NCBI GenBank assembly: GCA_900554685.1
Contig: USIG01000047.1
Location: 1 to 11,589, forward strand
Direction: 5' to 3'
DNA from: an uncultured Cryptobacterium sp.
GTDB lineage: Bacteria; Actinomycetota; Coriobacteriia; Coriobacteriales; Eggerthellaceae
Length of the DNA: 11,589 bases
The position numbers were made by a program, and so were the translations under genes. Below the pieces are notes generated by a model, which ran no database searches, was not told the DNA's origin, and was given only the letters and a program-made list of their open reading frames with translations. This document shows positions 1 to 7,714 of the stretch, piece after piece (the stretch's first letter is position 1; every line of letters begins with the position of its first letter).

Positions 1-466
1 TGAAGTCCTTATCGAACTCCACCACGCCAAAACGTTCTGGATCGTCTACGTGATAGCCAAAAACAGTAGCACCGCCTGAGGTTTCCGCATCTTTCACCGC
101 TTTGCGCAGATGCTTACCTAGACCATTGCCAAAGAAGATGTTGTCACCTAAAACGAGCGCACAAGGCTCTCCTGCAATAAAGTCTTCACCGATGATAAAT
201 GCTTGAGCCAAGCCATCAGGACTAGGCTGTTCTGCATAAGAGAGCTGAATGCCAAACTGAGACCCATCGCCAAGTAACCGCTGAAAATTAGGTAAGTCGG
301 TTGGCGTAGAAATAATTAAAATATCCCGAATGCCCGCCATCATCAAAACAGACAACGGATAGTAAATCATTGGTTTATCATACACCGGAAGTAATTGCTT
401 ACTGGTTACAGATGTCAAAGGATACAGGCGTGTACCAGAACCACCTGCAAGAATTATACCCTTCAT
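1..466 (-). CDS. rmlA: Glucose-1-phosphate thymidylyltransferase, N-terminal half (cut by window edge)
   Basis: This cytoplasmic enzyme joins dTTP and glucose-1-phosphate to give dTDP-glucose, the first step of dTDP-L-rhamnose synthesis. The visible 155 residues start MKGIILAGGSGTRLYPLT, the nucleotide-binding signature of the family (GGSGTRLYP, residues 8-16). They continue with SKQLLPVYDKPMIYYPL (about 22-38), the QPSPDGLAQAF substrate loop (80-90) and LGDNIFF (107-112), where D108 is the expected metal-binding aspartate. The family is about 290 residues long, so roughly half lies beyond the left edge. The ATG at 466 is preceded by a GGGGAAAG ribosome-binding site. It lies 137 bp downstream of the preceding glycosyltransferase stop, the widest gap here, and that gap holds a plausible promoter. 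rmlC, rmlB and rmlD would be expected next, off the window. Identification is secure; the partner genes are inference. Confidence 0.96.
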   Translation of the reverse strand, partial: MKGIILAGGSGTRLYPLTSVTSKQLLPVYDKPMIYYPLSVLMMAGIRDILIISTPTDLPNFQRLLGDGSQFGIQLSYAEQPSPDGLAQAFIIGEDFIAGEPCALVLGDNIFFGNGLGKHLRKAVKDAETSGGATVFGYHVDDPERFGVVEFDKDF

Positions 467-578
467 CACTTTCCCCTAACACGCTGTCCTACACGTGCGA
501 ATATTGATTTTAATGCCTAACATAATCGCAAGTCGGCTTCAAAGCTAATTGCCAGTCAAAATAATCATGTTACTTAAT

Positions 579-607
579 ATTATAAGAAATATGCGCTCTG
601 TCGTCAT
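579..607 (-). promoter_or_regulatory. Candidate sigma-70 type promoter for rmlA
   Basis: On the minus strand there is a perfect TATAAT at 579-584. Upstream, separated by exactly 17 nt, is ATGACG at 602-607, which matches four of six positions of TTGACA. The -35 box overlaps the stop of the upstream glycosyltransferase gene. Transcription would start near 572 and leave an untranslated leader of about 105 nt before rmlA. I see no intrinsic terminator in the gap, so read-through from upstream is also possible. The call rests on pattern only, in AT-rich DNA. Confidence 0.4.
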
Positions 608-1395
608 TGATTGGAATCTTGCGCATCTCGATATGCGTGATTAATTAGACGCGCAATTCCATCAGGCCAAAAGCGCTGAAGTAAATCAAGATCCTCTGCA
701 GTCCTTACATCATCCACAATACATGAGGATGTCTCAGAATTATCATGAATGCGATGTAGCATCTCATTTTTTTTCAGATACACAAAACTGCCTGGCAACC
801 TAGAAAAACGTTCCCATGCATCCCAATCCAAATTACTTCTAAATCCATCATGAAACAAAGGTTGCGTTAAATTAGAAAGCACATAGGTTACCGAAGGGCA
901 GCAAATCGGATTCCCTAAAGAAAGTGACCTTCGCTTAAAAAATTTTGTCTTCGATAAAGCTGCACTCGTTAATGGCTTCAAGAGTATCTTTTTTATCGCA
1001 AGCAGCTTATTCCAAGTAGTAATCTCCCCTTGTCGCAATTCATGATAATCCGTAAAGGCAATAAGCGGATCGGTTGATTGGTTTATTGCGTTTAAAACAT
1101 CTTCTAGATAGCTTGAAAGGTAGACATCGTCTTGATGCGCAATAGTAACAAGTGGCGTTTGCGCACATGCAATGGCAAAATTCCAATCACTGGCGATGCC
1201 GTTTGATTCTGGGTTGATCCTTACCGACACCCCAAATGCTTCTGCCATGTTGACAATATGCTCACTAGGAGTAGAAGTAGCAAGAATAATAGCACCTAAA
1301 ACGTTTTGTTCGGCCAGAGATTTTAGGCATTCGCCCAGAAAAGGGCTTTCGCCGTATGCGCACACTACAAATGTATGATCTTTACTAAAAAACAT
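604..1395 (-). CDS. Family 2 glycosyltransferase
   Basis: This is a 263-residue GT-A fold glycosyltransferase of the GT2 type, probably cytoplasmic or membrane-associated, adding one sugar to a lipid-linked glycan. The N-terminus (TFVVCAYGESPFLGECLKSL, about residues 8-27) is the first strand and helix of the nucleotide-sugar domain. SNGIASDWNFAI (64-75) precedes the metal- and donor-binding acidic motif HQDD at 87-90. The C-terminal part is tryptophan-rich and has no obvious membrane span. The length suits a minimal single-domain GT2. The ATG at 1395 has AGGGGC four bases upstream, and the preceding gene stops 37 bp away, so the two are probably cotranscribed. Donor and acceptor cannot be read from the sequence. 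Since rmlA follows, a rhamnosyltransferase is possible but unproven. Confidence 0.85.
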   Translation of the reverse strand: MFFSKDHTFVVCAYGESPFLGECLKSLAEQNVLGAIILATSTPSEHIVNMAEAFGVSVRINPESNGIASDWNFAIACAQTPLVTIAHQDDVYLSSYLEDVLNAINQSTDPLIAFTDYHELRQGEITTWNKLLAIKKILLKPLTSAALSKTKFFKRRSLSLGNPICCPSVTYVLSNLTQPLFHDGFRSNLDWDAWERFSRLPGSFVYLKKNEMLHRIHDNSETSSCIVDDVRTAEDLDLLQRFWPDGIARLINHAYRDAQDSNQ

Positions 1396-1432
1396 GCCGC
1401 CCCTATATCAATTCCAAATCAAAGATATCGTA

Positions 1433-2422
1433 TTACCCATGGCAATATACTGTGGCAAACAGCTTTTCGAGATGATGCCTCCGTAAAAAACTAAAGCACG
1501 CTACTGCTAATCTATCAATAAATGATTCTGAAGCAATCTCTTTAGAGAAAATCCCGTATTGTGCCCTTATACTATTATTTTCCAACCAAGAATAAAGATG
1601 ATTGAATACCTGCACAAAACGCTTTCGATCAGCATACTTCCCAGAAAAAAGCAGATACCACACAACATATCTATATAAGAAATATTCCCGCAGTTCCCTT
1701 TCTTTATTCGAGGTAACTTGAGCTAATATTTCATCCAATAAAGCATCGAATTTGCACTCAGACTTTAGCCCACGCTGAATAGAATTAGAAACACTCTCGT
1801 TATTAAAACGCCAAACATACCCCAAGTATTCCATTGATTCAATCGTTTGCGCAAAAGCATACGCTTTTAGTGAAAAAACGGTATCTTCGCCAATATTGTT
1901 ATCAAAAAAACGAATATTATTATCTCTCAAAAAACGTGTATTAAATATTTTTGCCCATGGTGCGACGCAACGATATTTCGACCAAGCATCATTTGTCATA
2001 GAAACACGCTTCAAAATCTTTGTATCAGACTCTCGTCGATATCCACTAATCACAATATCGGCTTTTGTTTCTTCAATCTTCGCCAGATGGCGCCCAACAT
2101 AGTCACAATCGACCACATCGTCGTTATCCACGAACATCAAATAGGGTGTTGCGCAAAGCAAGATACCCTCATTTCTTGTATAAGCAGCGCCTCGATTCTC
2201 TCGAGAAACAGAGATGAATAAACTAGGGTGATCGTCAACAAAGGATTGAATTATTGTTTGAGAAGCGTCAGTTGAGCCATCATTTATCAGCAGAATCACA
2301 TAAGGTGCTGTATCCCCCGCATTAATCGTTTGATCAACAAGACTCTGTAAACACCTCTTTAAATAACATTCGGCATTATAAACAGGAACGATAATAGTTA
2401 CTTTTTTATTAGCATTAATCAT
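1433..2422 (-). CDS. Family 2 glycosyltransferase
   Basis: This is a 329-residue GT2 enzyme of the large WcaA/EpsJ-like group that transfers a sugar from a nucleotide donor during repeat-unit assembly. Its start VTIIVPVYNAECYLKRCLQSL (8-28) is the canonical GT2 opening. NDGSTD (47-52) contacts the nucleotide, ENRGAAYTRNEGI (75-87) follows, and VDNDD (98-102) is the DXD-type metal site. IGEDTVFSLKAY further along holds the ED pair typical of the acceptor and catalytic region. The C-terminal third is rich in aromatic and basic residues and may bind the membrane, but has no clear transmembrane helix. The ATG at 2422 lies two bases after the wbpE stop. No strong Shine-Dalgarno is close by (AAAGGG lies about 18 nt upstream), so translational coupling to wbpE is likely. 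It may transfer the diacetamido uronic acid made by the preceding genes, but that rests on position only. Confidence 0.9.
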   Translation of the reverse strand: MINANKKVTIIVPVYNAECYLKRCLQSLVDQTINAGDTAPYVILLINDGSTDASQTIIQSFVDDHPSLFISVSRENRGAAYTRNEGILLCATPYLMFVDNDDVVDCDYVGRHLAKIEETKADIVISGYRRESDTKILKRVSMTNDAWSKYRCVAPWAKIFNTRFLRDNNIRFFDNNIGEDTVFSLKAYAFAQTIESMEYLGYVWRFNNESVSNSIQRGLKSECKFDALLDEILAQVTSNKERELREYFLYRYVVWYLLFSGKYADRKRFVQVFNHLYSWLENNSIRAQYGIFSKEIASESFIDRLAVACFSFLRRHHLEKLFATVYCHG

Positions 2423-2424
2423 AC

Positions 2425-3555
2425 TTAGTTTTGTAAATACCCTTTAATCGTTGCGGCAACATAATAAGCATCATTTCGTGAAAGATAGGGAGATATGGGC
2501 AAACTCAGCACAGACGAACAAAACCGAACCGAAGTTGGATATCCCTCTGTTGCAATCAATGAGTTACCCTCAAAAGCTTCCTGCTCATGCATCGGTTTTG
2601 GATAGTACACCATGGTAGGAATATCAGCTTCTTTAAGATTTGACTGCAACCGATCACGATCAAAGCTCTCTGGAAGCTGCACGGTATATTGCGCCCACGA
2701 ACTTACCATGCCATCAACTACTTTTGGCAGCATAAGACTTGTATCACTCAGTGCTTCGTTATACCAATAAGCTCGCTCATTCACTGCTTCAACTTCATAT
2801 TCTTGAAAAGCTCTAAGTTTTACTCTCATTGCAGCCTGAATAGTATCAAGACGACTATTCATGCCAATTCGAACGTTGTCGTATTTCATAGAACCTTTAC
2901 CATGAATAGCATAACTACGAATAAGTTCTGCCCACTCATCGTTATTGGTGAAGATGGCGCCTCCGTCACCATAACAACCAAGAGGCTTAGCGGGGAAAAA
3001 ACTTGTAGTTGCTATATCGCCAAAAGAACAGGCCATTTGGCTGTTTATCGAGCCCCCGAAACCTTGTGCGCCATCCTCCAATAGCAGAAGATTATAACGC
3101 TCACATTCTTTTTTTATGACTGCATAGTCTGCTGGCTGACCAAATAAATCTACAGCGACTACCACTTTAGGGGTTAGCCCTGCGTCTTGTGCTAATTTTA
3201 CTGCAGGCTCAATTTGCGCAGGGTCAAGATTAAAAGTACTTTCTAGAACATCGACAAATATTGGTGTTGCGCCAACAGCTGATACTACTTCCCCACTTGA
3301 GAAAAATGTAAAATCAGGAACTATTACTGCATCTCCTGGGCCAATATTCCAAGCCATAAGCGCAAGCTGTAAGGCATCAGTACCATTACCGCAAGTAATG
3401 CAATACTTAGTATCCACATATCCTGCAAGCTCTTCTTCAAGGGCACTTACTTCAGTGCCGCCAATATAGCGACCACTTTTTAGCACTCTTTCAATAGCAT
3501 TATCTATATCTGTTTTAAGGACTTGATATTGTGCCCCTAAATCACGAAACTGCAT
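2425..3555 (-). CDS. wbpE: DegT/DnrJ/EryC1/StrS-family PLP aminotransferase (WbpE/WlbC type)
   Basis: This PLP enzyme aminates C3 of UDP-2-acetamido-3-keto-GlcNAcA, using glutamate in characterised homologues, to give UDP-GlcNAc3NA. The 376-residue protein has the family landmarks: FRDLGAQY at the N-terminus, CGNGTDALQLAL (55-66) for phosphate binding, LLEDGAQGFG (158-167) with D161 expected to contact the pyridine nitrogen, and TTSFFPAKPLGCYGDGGA (183-200), in which K190 is the Schiff-base lysine. The FFP-K-PLGCYGDGGA form is characteristic of the WbpE/WlbC subgroup. A longer reading to an ATG at 3648 would add 31 residues inside the acetyltransferase gene. I reject it because the ATG at 3555 shares one base with that gene's stop (TAATG) and has GGAGG ten bases upstream. 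The WbpB and WbpD homologues next to it support the assignment. Confidence 0.93.
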   Translation of the reverse strand: MQFRDLGAQYQVLKTDIDNAIERVLKSGRYIGGTEVSALEEELAGYVDTKYCITCGNGTDALQLALMAWNIGPGDAVIVPDFTFFSSGEVVSAVGATPIFVDVLESTFNLDPAQIEPAVKLAQDAGLTPKVVVAVDLFGQPADYAVIKKECERYNLLLLEDGAQGFGGSINSQMACSFGDIATTSFFPAKPLGCYGDGGAIFTNNDEWAELIRSYAIHGKGSMKYDNVRIGMNSRLDTIQAAMRVKLRAFQEYEVEAVNERAYWYNEALSDTSLMLPKVVDGMVSSWAQYTVQLPESFDRDRLQSNLKEADIPTMVYYPKPMHEQEAFEGNSLIATEGYPTSVRFCSSVLSLPISPYLSRNDAYYVAATIKGYLQN

Positions 3556-4124
3556 TAGTATTGAGCCTCCAAGGTTAATGAATCTATCTCTCTGTATGAT
3601 CTGCCGCAAGCCTCGCAACAAAGCGAGGGCGAAAGCACCTGGCCACATTCACAAACCCAGCCAACTTGACGAGCTGGCACTCCCACAACAAGGGCATGCG
3701 CTGGAACATCTTTAGTTACCACCGCGCCTGACCCCACCATGGCCCATTTGCCAATAATATTTCCGCAAACAATAGTTGCGTTTGCCCCAATGGAAGCACC
3801 ATATTGCACAAGAGTTGGAACATAAGCAGAGTGACCTTTGGGATATTTAGCCCGAGGTGTCAAATCATTTGTAAAAACGCACGAAGGACCACAAAATACA
3901 TAGTCCTCAAGCTCTACACCTTCATATACCGAAACATTGTTTTGGATTTTGCATCCCCTACCAAGTTTTACGTTATTAGAAATGTTGACATTTTGTCCCA
4001 AATTGCATCCATTGCCGATTCGGGCGCCCGACTGAATATGGCAAAAATGCCATATTTTAGAGCCCTCGCCAATGACAACATCGTCATCTACTACTGCTGT
4101 CGCATGGATAAAAGCGCTACTCAC
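3555..4124 (-). CDS. wbpD: Left-handed beta-helix N-acetyltransferase (WbpD/WlbB type)
   Basis: This enzyme acetylates the 3-amino group of UDP-GlcNAc3NA with acetyl-CoA, completing UDP-2,3-diacetamido-2,3-dideoxy-glucuronic acid. Hexapeptide repeats run through most of the 189 residues (for example VVIGEGSKIW, ARIGNGCNLG, VKLGRGCKIQ, ASIGANATIV, IGKWAMVGSG), the pattern of a trimeric beta-helix. VFTND (83-87) places N86 where the substrate-contacting asparagine of WlbB lies, and VVTKDVPAHALVVGVPAR (135-152) is the usual C-terminal turn. The tail has C158, C160, C169, C170 and C173 in a CxCG...CxxCG layout resembling a zinc ribbon. The start is GTG at 4124: AAAGGGG lies six bases upstream and no ATG is available nearby in frame. 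The gene overlaps wbpB by 8 bp and wbpE by one, so the three are probably translated together. Confidence 0.93.
   Translation of the reverse strand: MSSAFIHATAVVDDDVVIGEGSKIWHFCHIQSGARIGNGCNLGQNVNISNNVKLGRGCKIQNNVSVYEGVELEDYVFCGPSCVFTNDLTPRAKYPKGHSAYVPTLVQYGASIGANATIVCGNIIGKWAMVGSGAVVTKDVPAHALVVGVPARQVGWVCECGQVLSPSLCCEACGRSYREIDSLTLEAQY
3566..3570 (-). promoter_or_regulatory. Ribosome-binding site that fixes the wbpE start
   Basis: GGAGG on the minus strand lies ten bases upstream of the ATG at 3555 and inside the 3' end of the acetyltransferase gene. With the TAATG stop/start junction it implies translational coupling and decides against the longer start at 3648. Confidence 0.75.
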
Positions 4125-5199
4125 TTAATTCCCCTTTCATCTCTACACTTGCGAAATCAGAGAGGGGAAGATCAACTGGCATACCTGTTTTTTGACTTTT
4201 ATAAATAGCAAGCACAATCTCTAGAGCATTACGGCCTGCTACTGCATCAACATAAGGTGTTCTATCAGCAGCAATAGCATCAATCACATCAGCGTATAAC
4301 AGCGCATGTCCATTCCCATACACATTAGAGGTTTGCTCTTTCAAACCTTTGTTTTCTATATCACTTTGGGTTTCATCGGCAAAATCCCACACATCAATAT
4401 TGTTAGTTGAAGTGCCACCAACTTTTACTGTTCCACTCTCACCAAAAAGATAGAGTGTCTCTTCGAGGTTTTCAGGAAACACATTGGTGGTTCCTTCAAT
4501 CAAACCAACTGAACCATCAGCAAATGTAACTATAGCAACACCTACATCTTCTGCCTCCAGATAGTCATGGAAGCGTTGGCGAGTTTGAGCAAATACCTTA
4601 ACAGGCTTATCTCCCATCATCCAACGCAAAAGATCGATACCATGGATACACTGATTCATCAAGCATCCACCATCTTCTGCCCAGGTACCACGCCAGGGAG
4701 CCTGCTCATAGTAGGACTTGTTGCGATTCCACCGTACATGGATTGTACCATGGGACATCTTCCCAAAACGACCCTGCTCAAGAGCTTCTCTTGTTTTTTG
4801 GATGGCAACATTAAAACGATTTTGATGACAGGCAGATACCTTGACGTTTTTTTTCTTGGCGCGATTAATTATCTCATCAGCATCAGCAATTGACATTGCA
4901 ATGGGTTTTTCAATAATGAGATTTTTGCCTTTATCTATACAATCGAGAGCGATTTTGGCATGGCTACCGCTTTCAGTAGCAATAGCAACAAGCTCAATAT
5001 CGGGGTTTTCATCAAGCATTACCTGATAATCGCTATAACGCTTAGTTTCAGGAAAGTTGCCACAATCTGCTTTTTTTAGCATGATGTCAAACTTTGAAGA
5101 GTCGATATCGCACATTGCAACAAACTCAAGATCGTTTGCAGCAACAGCTTTTACATGATTAACCGCTATGCGGCCACAACCAATAAGAGCATATTTCAT
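4117..5199 (-). CDS. wbpB: Gfo/Idh/MocA-family UDP-GlcNAcA 3-dehydrogenase (WbpB/WlbA type)
   Basis: This cytoplasmic NAD-dependent oxidoreductase should oxidise C3 of UDP-GlcNAcA to the 3-keto sugar that WbpE then aminates. The 360 residues begin KYALIGCGRIAVNHVKAV, a Rossmann fold with GCGRIA at 7-12. IIEKPIA (95-101) carries the family's EKP motif with K98. The catalytic-domain signature WRGTWAEDGGCLMNQCIHGIDLL spans 169-191, where H186 is the expected catalytic or substrate-binding histidine. Length is normal for WlbA (about 350). The ATG at 5199 follows the wbpA stop directly (TAAATG), and its Shine-Dalgarno, GAGG eight bases upstream, lies inside the wbpA coding sequence, so the two genes are tightly coupled. 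An A8 tract on the coding strand (4847-4854) encodes AKKKN and is intact. Neighbours fix the substrate; the family alone would not. Confidence 0.92.
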   Translation of the reverse strand: MKYALIGCGRIAVNHVKAVAANDLEFVAMCDIDSSKFDIMLKKADCGNFPETKRYSDYQVMLDENPDIELVAIATESGSHAKIALDCIDKGKNLIIEKPIAMSIADADEIINRAKKKNVKVSACHQNRFNVAIQKTREALEQGRFGKMSHGTIHVRWNRNKSYYEQAPWRGTWAEDGGCLMNQCIHGIDLLRWMMGDKPVKVFAQTRQRFHDYLEAEDVGVAIVTFADGSVGLIEGTTNVFPENLEETLYLFGESGTVKVGGTSTNNIDVWDFADETQSDIENKGLKEQTSNVYGNGHALLYADVIDAIAADRTPYVDAVAGRNALEIVLAIYKSQKTGMPVDLPLSDFASVEMKGELSE

Positions 5200-5250
5200 T
5201 TACAACACCTCAATGTTTTCACGAGCGGTAATGTTTTTCATAGCATTTTT
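5200..5250 (-). repeat. Direct repeat, internal copy (wbpA 3' end)
   Basis: This 51-bp segment, the final 16 codons and stop of wbpA, recurs exactly and in the same orientation at 11539-11589, 6339 bp away. Identity starts at the first base of the stop codon and is lost immediately on the wbpB side (5199 against 11538). The other end of the match lies beyond the window. Confidence 0.95.
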
Positions 5251-6519
5251 GGTATCAAGAATTGCTTTTGCGTTTTGCTGTACAAAGTCATAATCAACAT
5301 TGGTATGAGCGCAAGTCACTAAAACAATATCAGCACTGCTAAGTACTTCAGCAGTAAGCTCAGGAATACTTCTGTCAGAAACGCCTTTGTACGTATACTC
5401 GGACACCCAAGGATCATAGTAGCTCACATTCGCACCACGCGCCTTTACTCTCTCAATTACACGAAGTGCTGGGCTTTCGCGATAATCATCGATATCTTGT
5501 TTATACGCAACGCCTAATACTAATACTTTAGCGCCCATCATAGCTTTACCATACTCATTGAGAATACGCGCTGCGCGCGATGCTACCCACTCTGGCATAC
5601 CATCGTTTACCGTCATAGAAGCTTCAATCATAGAAGTATGGAAACCATATTCACGTGCCTTCCAAGTAAGGTAATAAGGATCAAGAGGGATGCAATGACC
5701 ACCTAAGCCAGGGCCAGGATAAAATGCGGTAAAGCCATATGGCTTTGTTTTGGCGGCTTCAATAACCTCCCAGATATCAATACCCATACGATCGCACAGC
5801 ATAGCCAATTCATTAACCATGCCGATATTGATATTGCGGTAGGTGTTTTCAAGAATTTTTTCCATTTCGGCTACGGCTGGAGAAGACACGCGCGTTACCC
5901 CGCCTTCAAGCACTGCTTCATACACAGATGCAATACATTCAAGAGCATCTTCGCCGATAGCCCCAACAACCTTTGGCGTGTTTTTGGTTTTATAAATTAT
6001 GTTACCAGGATCAACGCGCTCGGGAGAAAAGCCTAGATAAAAATCCTTGCCGCAAATAAGCCCTGAGCCTTCTTCTAAAATCGGTTTTAATAGTTCTTCT
6101 GTGGTCCCTGGATACGTCGTCGATTCAAGCACCACCATTGTTCCAGGCTTAAGATTAGCCGCAACGGATTTTGCCGATGCTTCAATATACGATGTATCAG
6201 GTTGCTGATGCGCGTCCAGAGGAGTCGGCACACAAATAGCAATAAAATCGGTGTCACAAATCTCAGTAAAGTCTCCTGTTGCACGCAACATGTTGTTATT
6301 AACTAAAGTCGAAAGATCGCTGTCTACAACGTCACCAATATAGTTGTGCCCGTTATTGACGGCATTGATTTTTTCTTCTTGAACATCAAAACCGATTGTA
6401 TGAAATCCAGCCTTCGCTTTTTCTACTGCCAATGGCAAGCCAACATATCCAAGACCAACCACACCAACGCGAAGTGCCTTGGTCTTAATTTTTTCTAAAA
6501 GATCAGCTTTTATTGACAT
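5200..6519 (-). CDS. wbpA: UDP-N-acetyl-D-glucosamine 6-dehydrogenase (WbpA type)
   Basis: This cytoplasmic enzyme oxidises C6 of UDP-GlcNAc to UDP-GlcNAcA in two NAD-dependent steps, opening the wbpABDE pathway. The 439 residues show the full UDP-glucose/GDP-mannose dehydrogenase layout. There is an NAD fold with GLGYVG (22-27), VPTPLD (97-102) and ESTTYPGTTEE (132-142). The central domain has EKILENTYRNINIGMVNEL (220-238, with K221 and N225), and the catalytic cysteine is C275 in GPGLGGHCIPLDPYYL. The C-terminal UDP-binding domain includes VLVLGVAYKQDIDDYRESP (332-350). The ATG at 6519 has AAAGGAG ten bases upstream. A TTG at 6525 is in frame but only four bases from that site, so I reject it. 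The final 51 bp are repeated without mismatch at 11539-11589. GlcNAc rather than glucose as substrate is inferred from wbpB, wbpD and wbpE. Confidence 0.93.
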   Translation of the reverse strand: MSIKADLLEKIKTKALRVGVVGLGYVGLPLAVEKAKAGFHTIGFDVQEEKINAVNNGHNYIGDVVDSDLSTLVNNNMLRATGDFTEICDTDFIAICVPTPLDAHQQPDTSYIEASAKSVAANLKPGTMVVLESTTYPGTTEELLKPILEEGSGLICGKDFYLGFSPERVDPGNIIYKTKNTPKVVGAIGEDALECIASVYEAVLEGGVTRVSSPAVAEMEKILENTYRNINIGMVNELAMLCDRMGIDIWEVIEAAKTKPYGFTAFYPGPGLGGHCIPLDPYYLTWKAREYGFHTSMIEASMTVNDGMPEWVASRAARILNEYGKAMMGAKVLVLGVAYKQDIDDYRESPALRVIERVKARGANVSYYDPWVSEYTYKGVSDRSIPELTAEVLSSADIVLVTCAHTNVDYDFVQQNAKAILDTKNAMKNITARENIEVL

Positions 6520-6529
6520 CAGCAAACAG

Positions 6530-6536
6530 CTCCTTT
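6530..6536 (-). promoter_or_regulatory. Ribosome-binding site of wbpA
   Basis: AAAGGAG on the minus strand lies ten bases before the ATG at 6519, the same spacing as at wbpE. It favours that ATG over the in-frame TTG at 6525, which would leave only four bases. The rest of the 94-bp gap (6526-6619) shows no clear promoter or terminator. Confidence 0.65.
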
Positions 6537-6619
6537 GTGTATCTCTTTATGGGGTCGCTAAATGCTTACTGATCTTTATTCTATAGTATCTTCGCAATTG
6601 TTTCTGTGATTGATCTTGA

Positions 6620-7714
6620 TTAGGCCTCAAACGAGGTTTTACCCTGCAGAATTGTTTTTTCATCATGCGTGGTAGATAAAATCCCCTGAATTAGCCAAAG
6701 GATTGCCGCAGAAAATGAAAACATGCCGACAATCAAATCTCTATACGTAAAGACATGAATTACTGTGTGATTCGATAGGACAACAATCCAAACAATTGGC
6801 ACCAGAAAAACCCCTGATAACAATAACGCGACGCTAAGCAGATACCGTTTTCTCTTTAGAGAACATTTATGAGAGCACGCAATCCATATTGACAGCAGCA
6901 TAAAGATAGTAATCTCGAACATCATTATATACTTCAGGAATCCTAATCGCTGAAAACTTAAGGACAATGCTAATTGAGGTGAAGTTTCGACCCCTTGCTC
7001 ACTTTCGTTAACCCCAACACGAAAGAGAATTTGGTGCATGGTATTTAGAAACGAATCGGGACCCGACACAAACGCAGCAATTAGCCATTTAAATACCCAA
7101 AGACAACCGTAACCCAATGCCCAGAACAAACACGATAAACACACTGCTGATGCTATCCGTGAGAATCTAAAATGATTATCCCCTAATCGAAAGACCAAGA
7201 AAACAAGAGGAACCCCAAGCGAAACAATTGGGTTATCAAGAAAATCAAAATATACCGTCAAGGCCCCAGAAAGAAACATCAGTACGGGCACCGCTTTGAT
7301 CAACCGCATGCGATCAATTAATAAAACCGCTAGAGTAGTAAGGCACATCACGAAAAAAGAAAAGAACATAGGCAAATCGCTTGCGGCCTCCATAACGCCG
7401 AATAAGCCGCAAGATACAACAAATAAGACTGAAAGAACTAGGCCATATCTCTGCATTCTATTTGCTGCAATAGCAGCAACTACACCCAATAAGACTAAAA
7501 GTATCGTTTGAAATATGAGTCGGATTTCTTGTACATTGAAGAGAACCAAGAGCGGTTTAAGCACAATAACATAACCATGCCAATATCTTGAATAAGTGGT
7601 GTTATGATTTCCGTTAAGGGTTTCACTTAATCCTTGAACCTTTGCAATCCCCTCATCAGGATAATAATAAGCATTGTTTACTGCAGAAATAAGGGGATCC
7701 CCCCCCCAACACAC
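6620..7714 (-). CDS. Polytopic membrane protein, C-terminal part in shifted frame after the G9 tract
   Basis: These 364 residues form the larger part of a membrane protein whose N-terminus lies in another frame at 7678-8004. An independent GTG start at 7714 exists but has no convincing ribosome-binding site, and the reading begins abruptly at VCWGGDPLIS. Near the start is an extracytoplasmic-looking stretch with YYYPDEG (16-22) and TTYSRYWHGY (39-48). About ten hydrophobic segments follow, roughly at 49-62, 66-84, 91-107, 113-133, 142-158, 162-177, 186-217, 261-280, 290-312 and 322-345. NHTVIHVFTYRD (315-326) sits just before the last one. One N-terminal helix, a large outer loop and many helices resemble GT-C glycosyltransferases or Wzy-like proteins, but I cannot name the family. 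One extra G in the tract would join the parts into about 461 residues. The job in glycan transfer or polymerisation is inferred from location. Confidence 0.75.
   Translation of the reverse strand: MCWGGDPLISAVNNAYYYPDEGIAKVQGLSETLNGNHNTTYSRYWHGYVIVLKPLLVLFNVQEIRLIFQTILLVLLGVVAAIAANRMQRYGLVLSVLFVVSCGLFGVMEAASDLPMFFSFFVMCLTTLAVLLIDRMRLIKAVPVLMFLSGALTVYFDFLDNPIVSLGVPLVFLVFRLGDNHFRFSRIASAVCLSCLFWALGYGCLWVFKWLIAAFVSGPDSFLNTMHQILFRVGVNESEQGVETSPQLALSLSFQRLGFLKYIMMFEITIFMLLSIWIACSHKCSLKRKRYLLSVALLLSGVFLVPIVWIVVLSNHTVIHVFTYRDLIVGMFSFSAAILWLIQGILSTTHDEKTILQGKTSFEA

Noticed and set aside
2689..3084. 131-codon open frame on the plus strand
   Set aside because: It lies wholly inside wbpE on the other strand, has no family-like protein features and no clear ribosome-binding site, and wbpE is strongly supported.
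3556..3648. Upstream ATG at 3648 that would extend the aminotransferase by 31 residues
   Set aside because: The extension overlaps the conserved end of wbpD and reads as low-quality protein. GGAGG and the TAATG junction place the start at 3555.
3804..4208. 134-codon open frame on the plus strand
   Set aside because: It is antisense to wbpD and the end of wbpB and its translation lacks recognisable motifs, so it is a shadow of the real genes.
4847..4854. A8 tract (coding strand) in wbpB as a second phase-variation site
   Set aside because: The gene is intact, the tract encodes ordinary lysine codons, and A/T runs of this length are expected by chance in AT-rich DNA. A7 runs in the glycosyltransferase genes near 8992-8998, 9078-9084 and 11475-11481 were dismissed for the same reason.
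6520..6525. TTG at 6525 as the wbpA start
   Set aside because: It is only four bases from AAAGGAG, whereas the ATG at 6519 is ten bases away, matching the spacing seen at wbpE.
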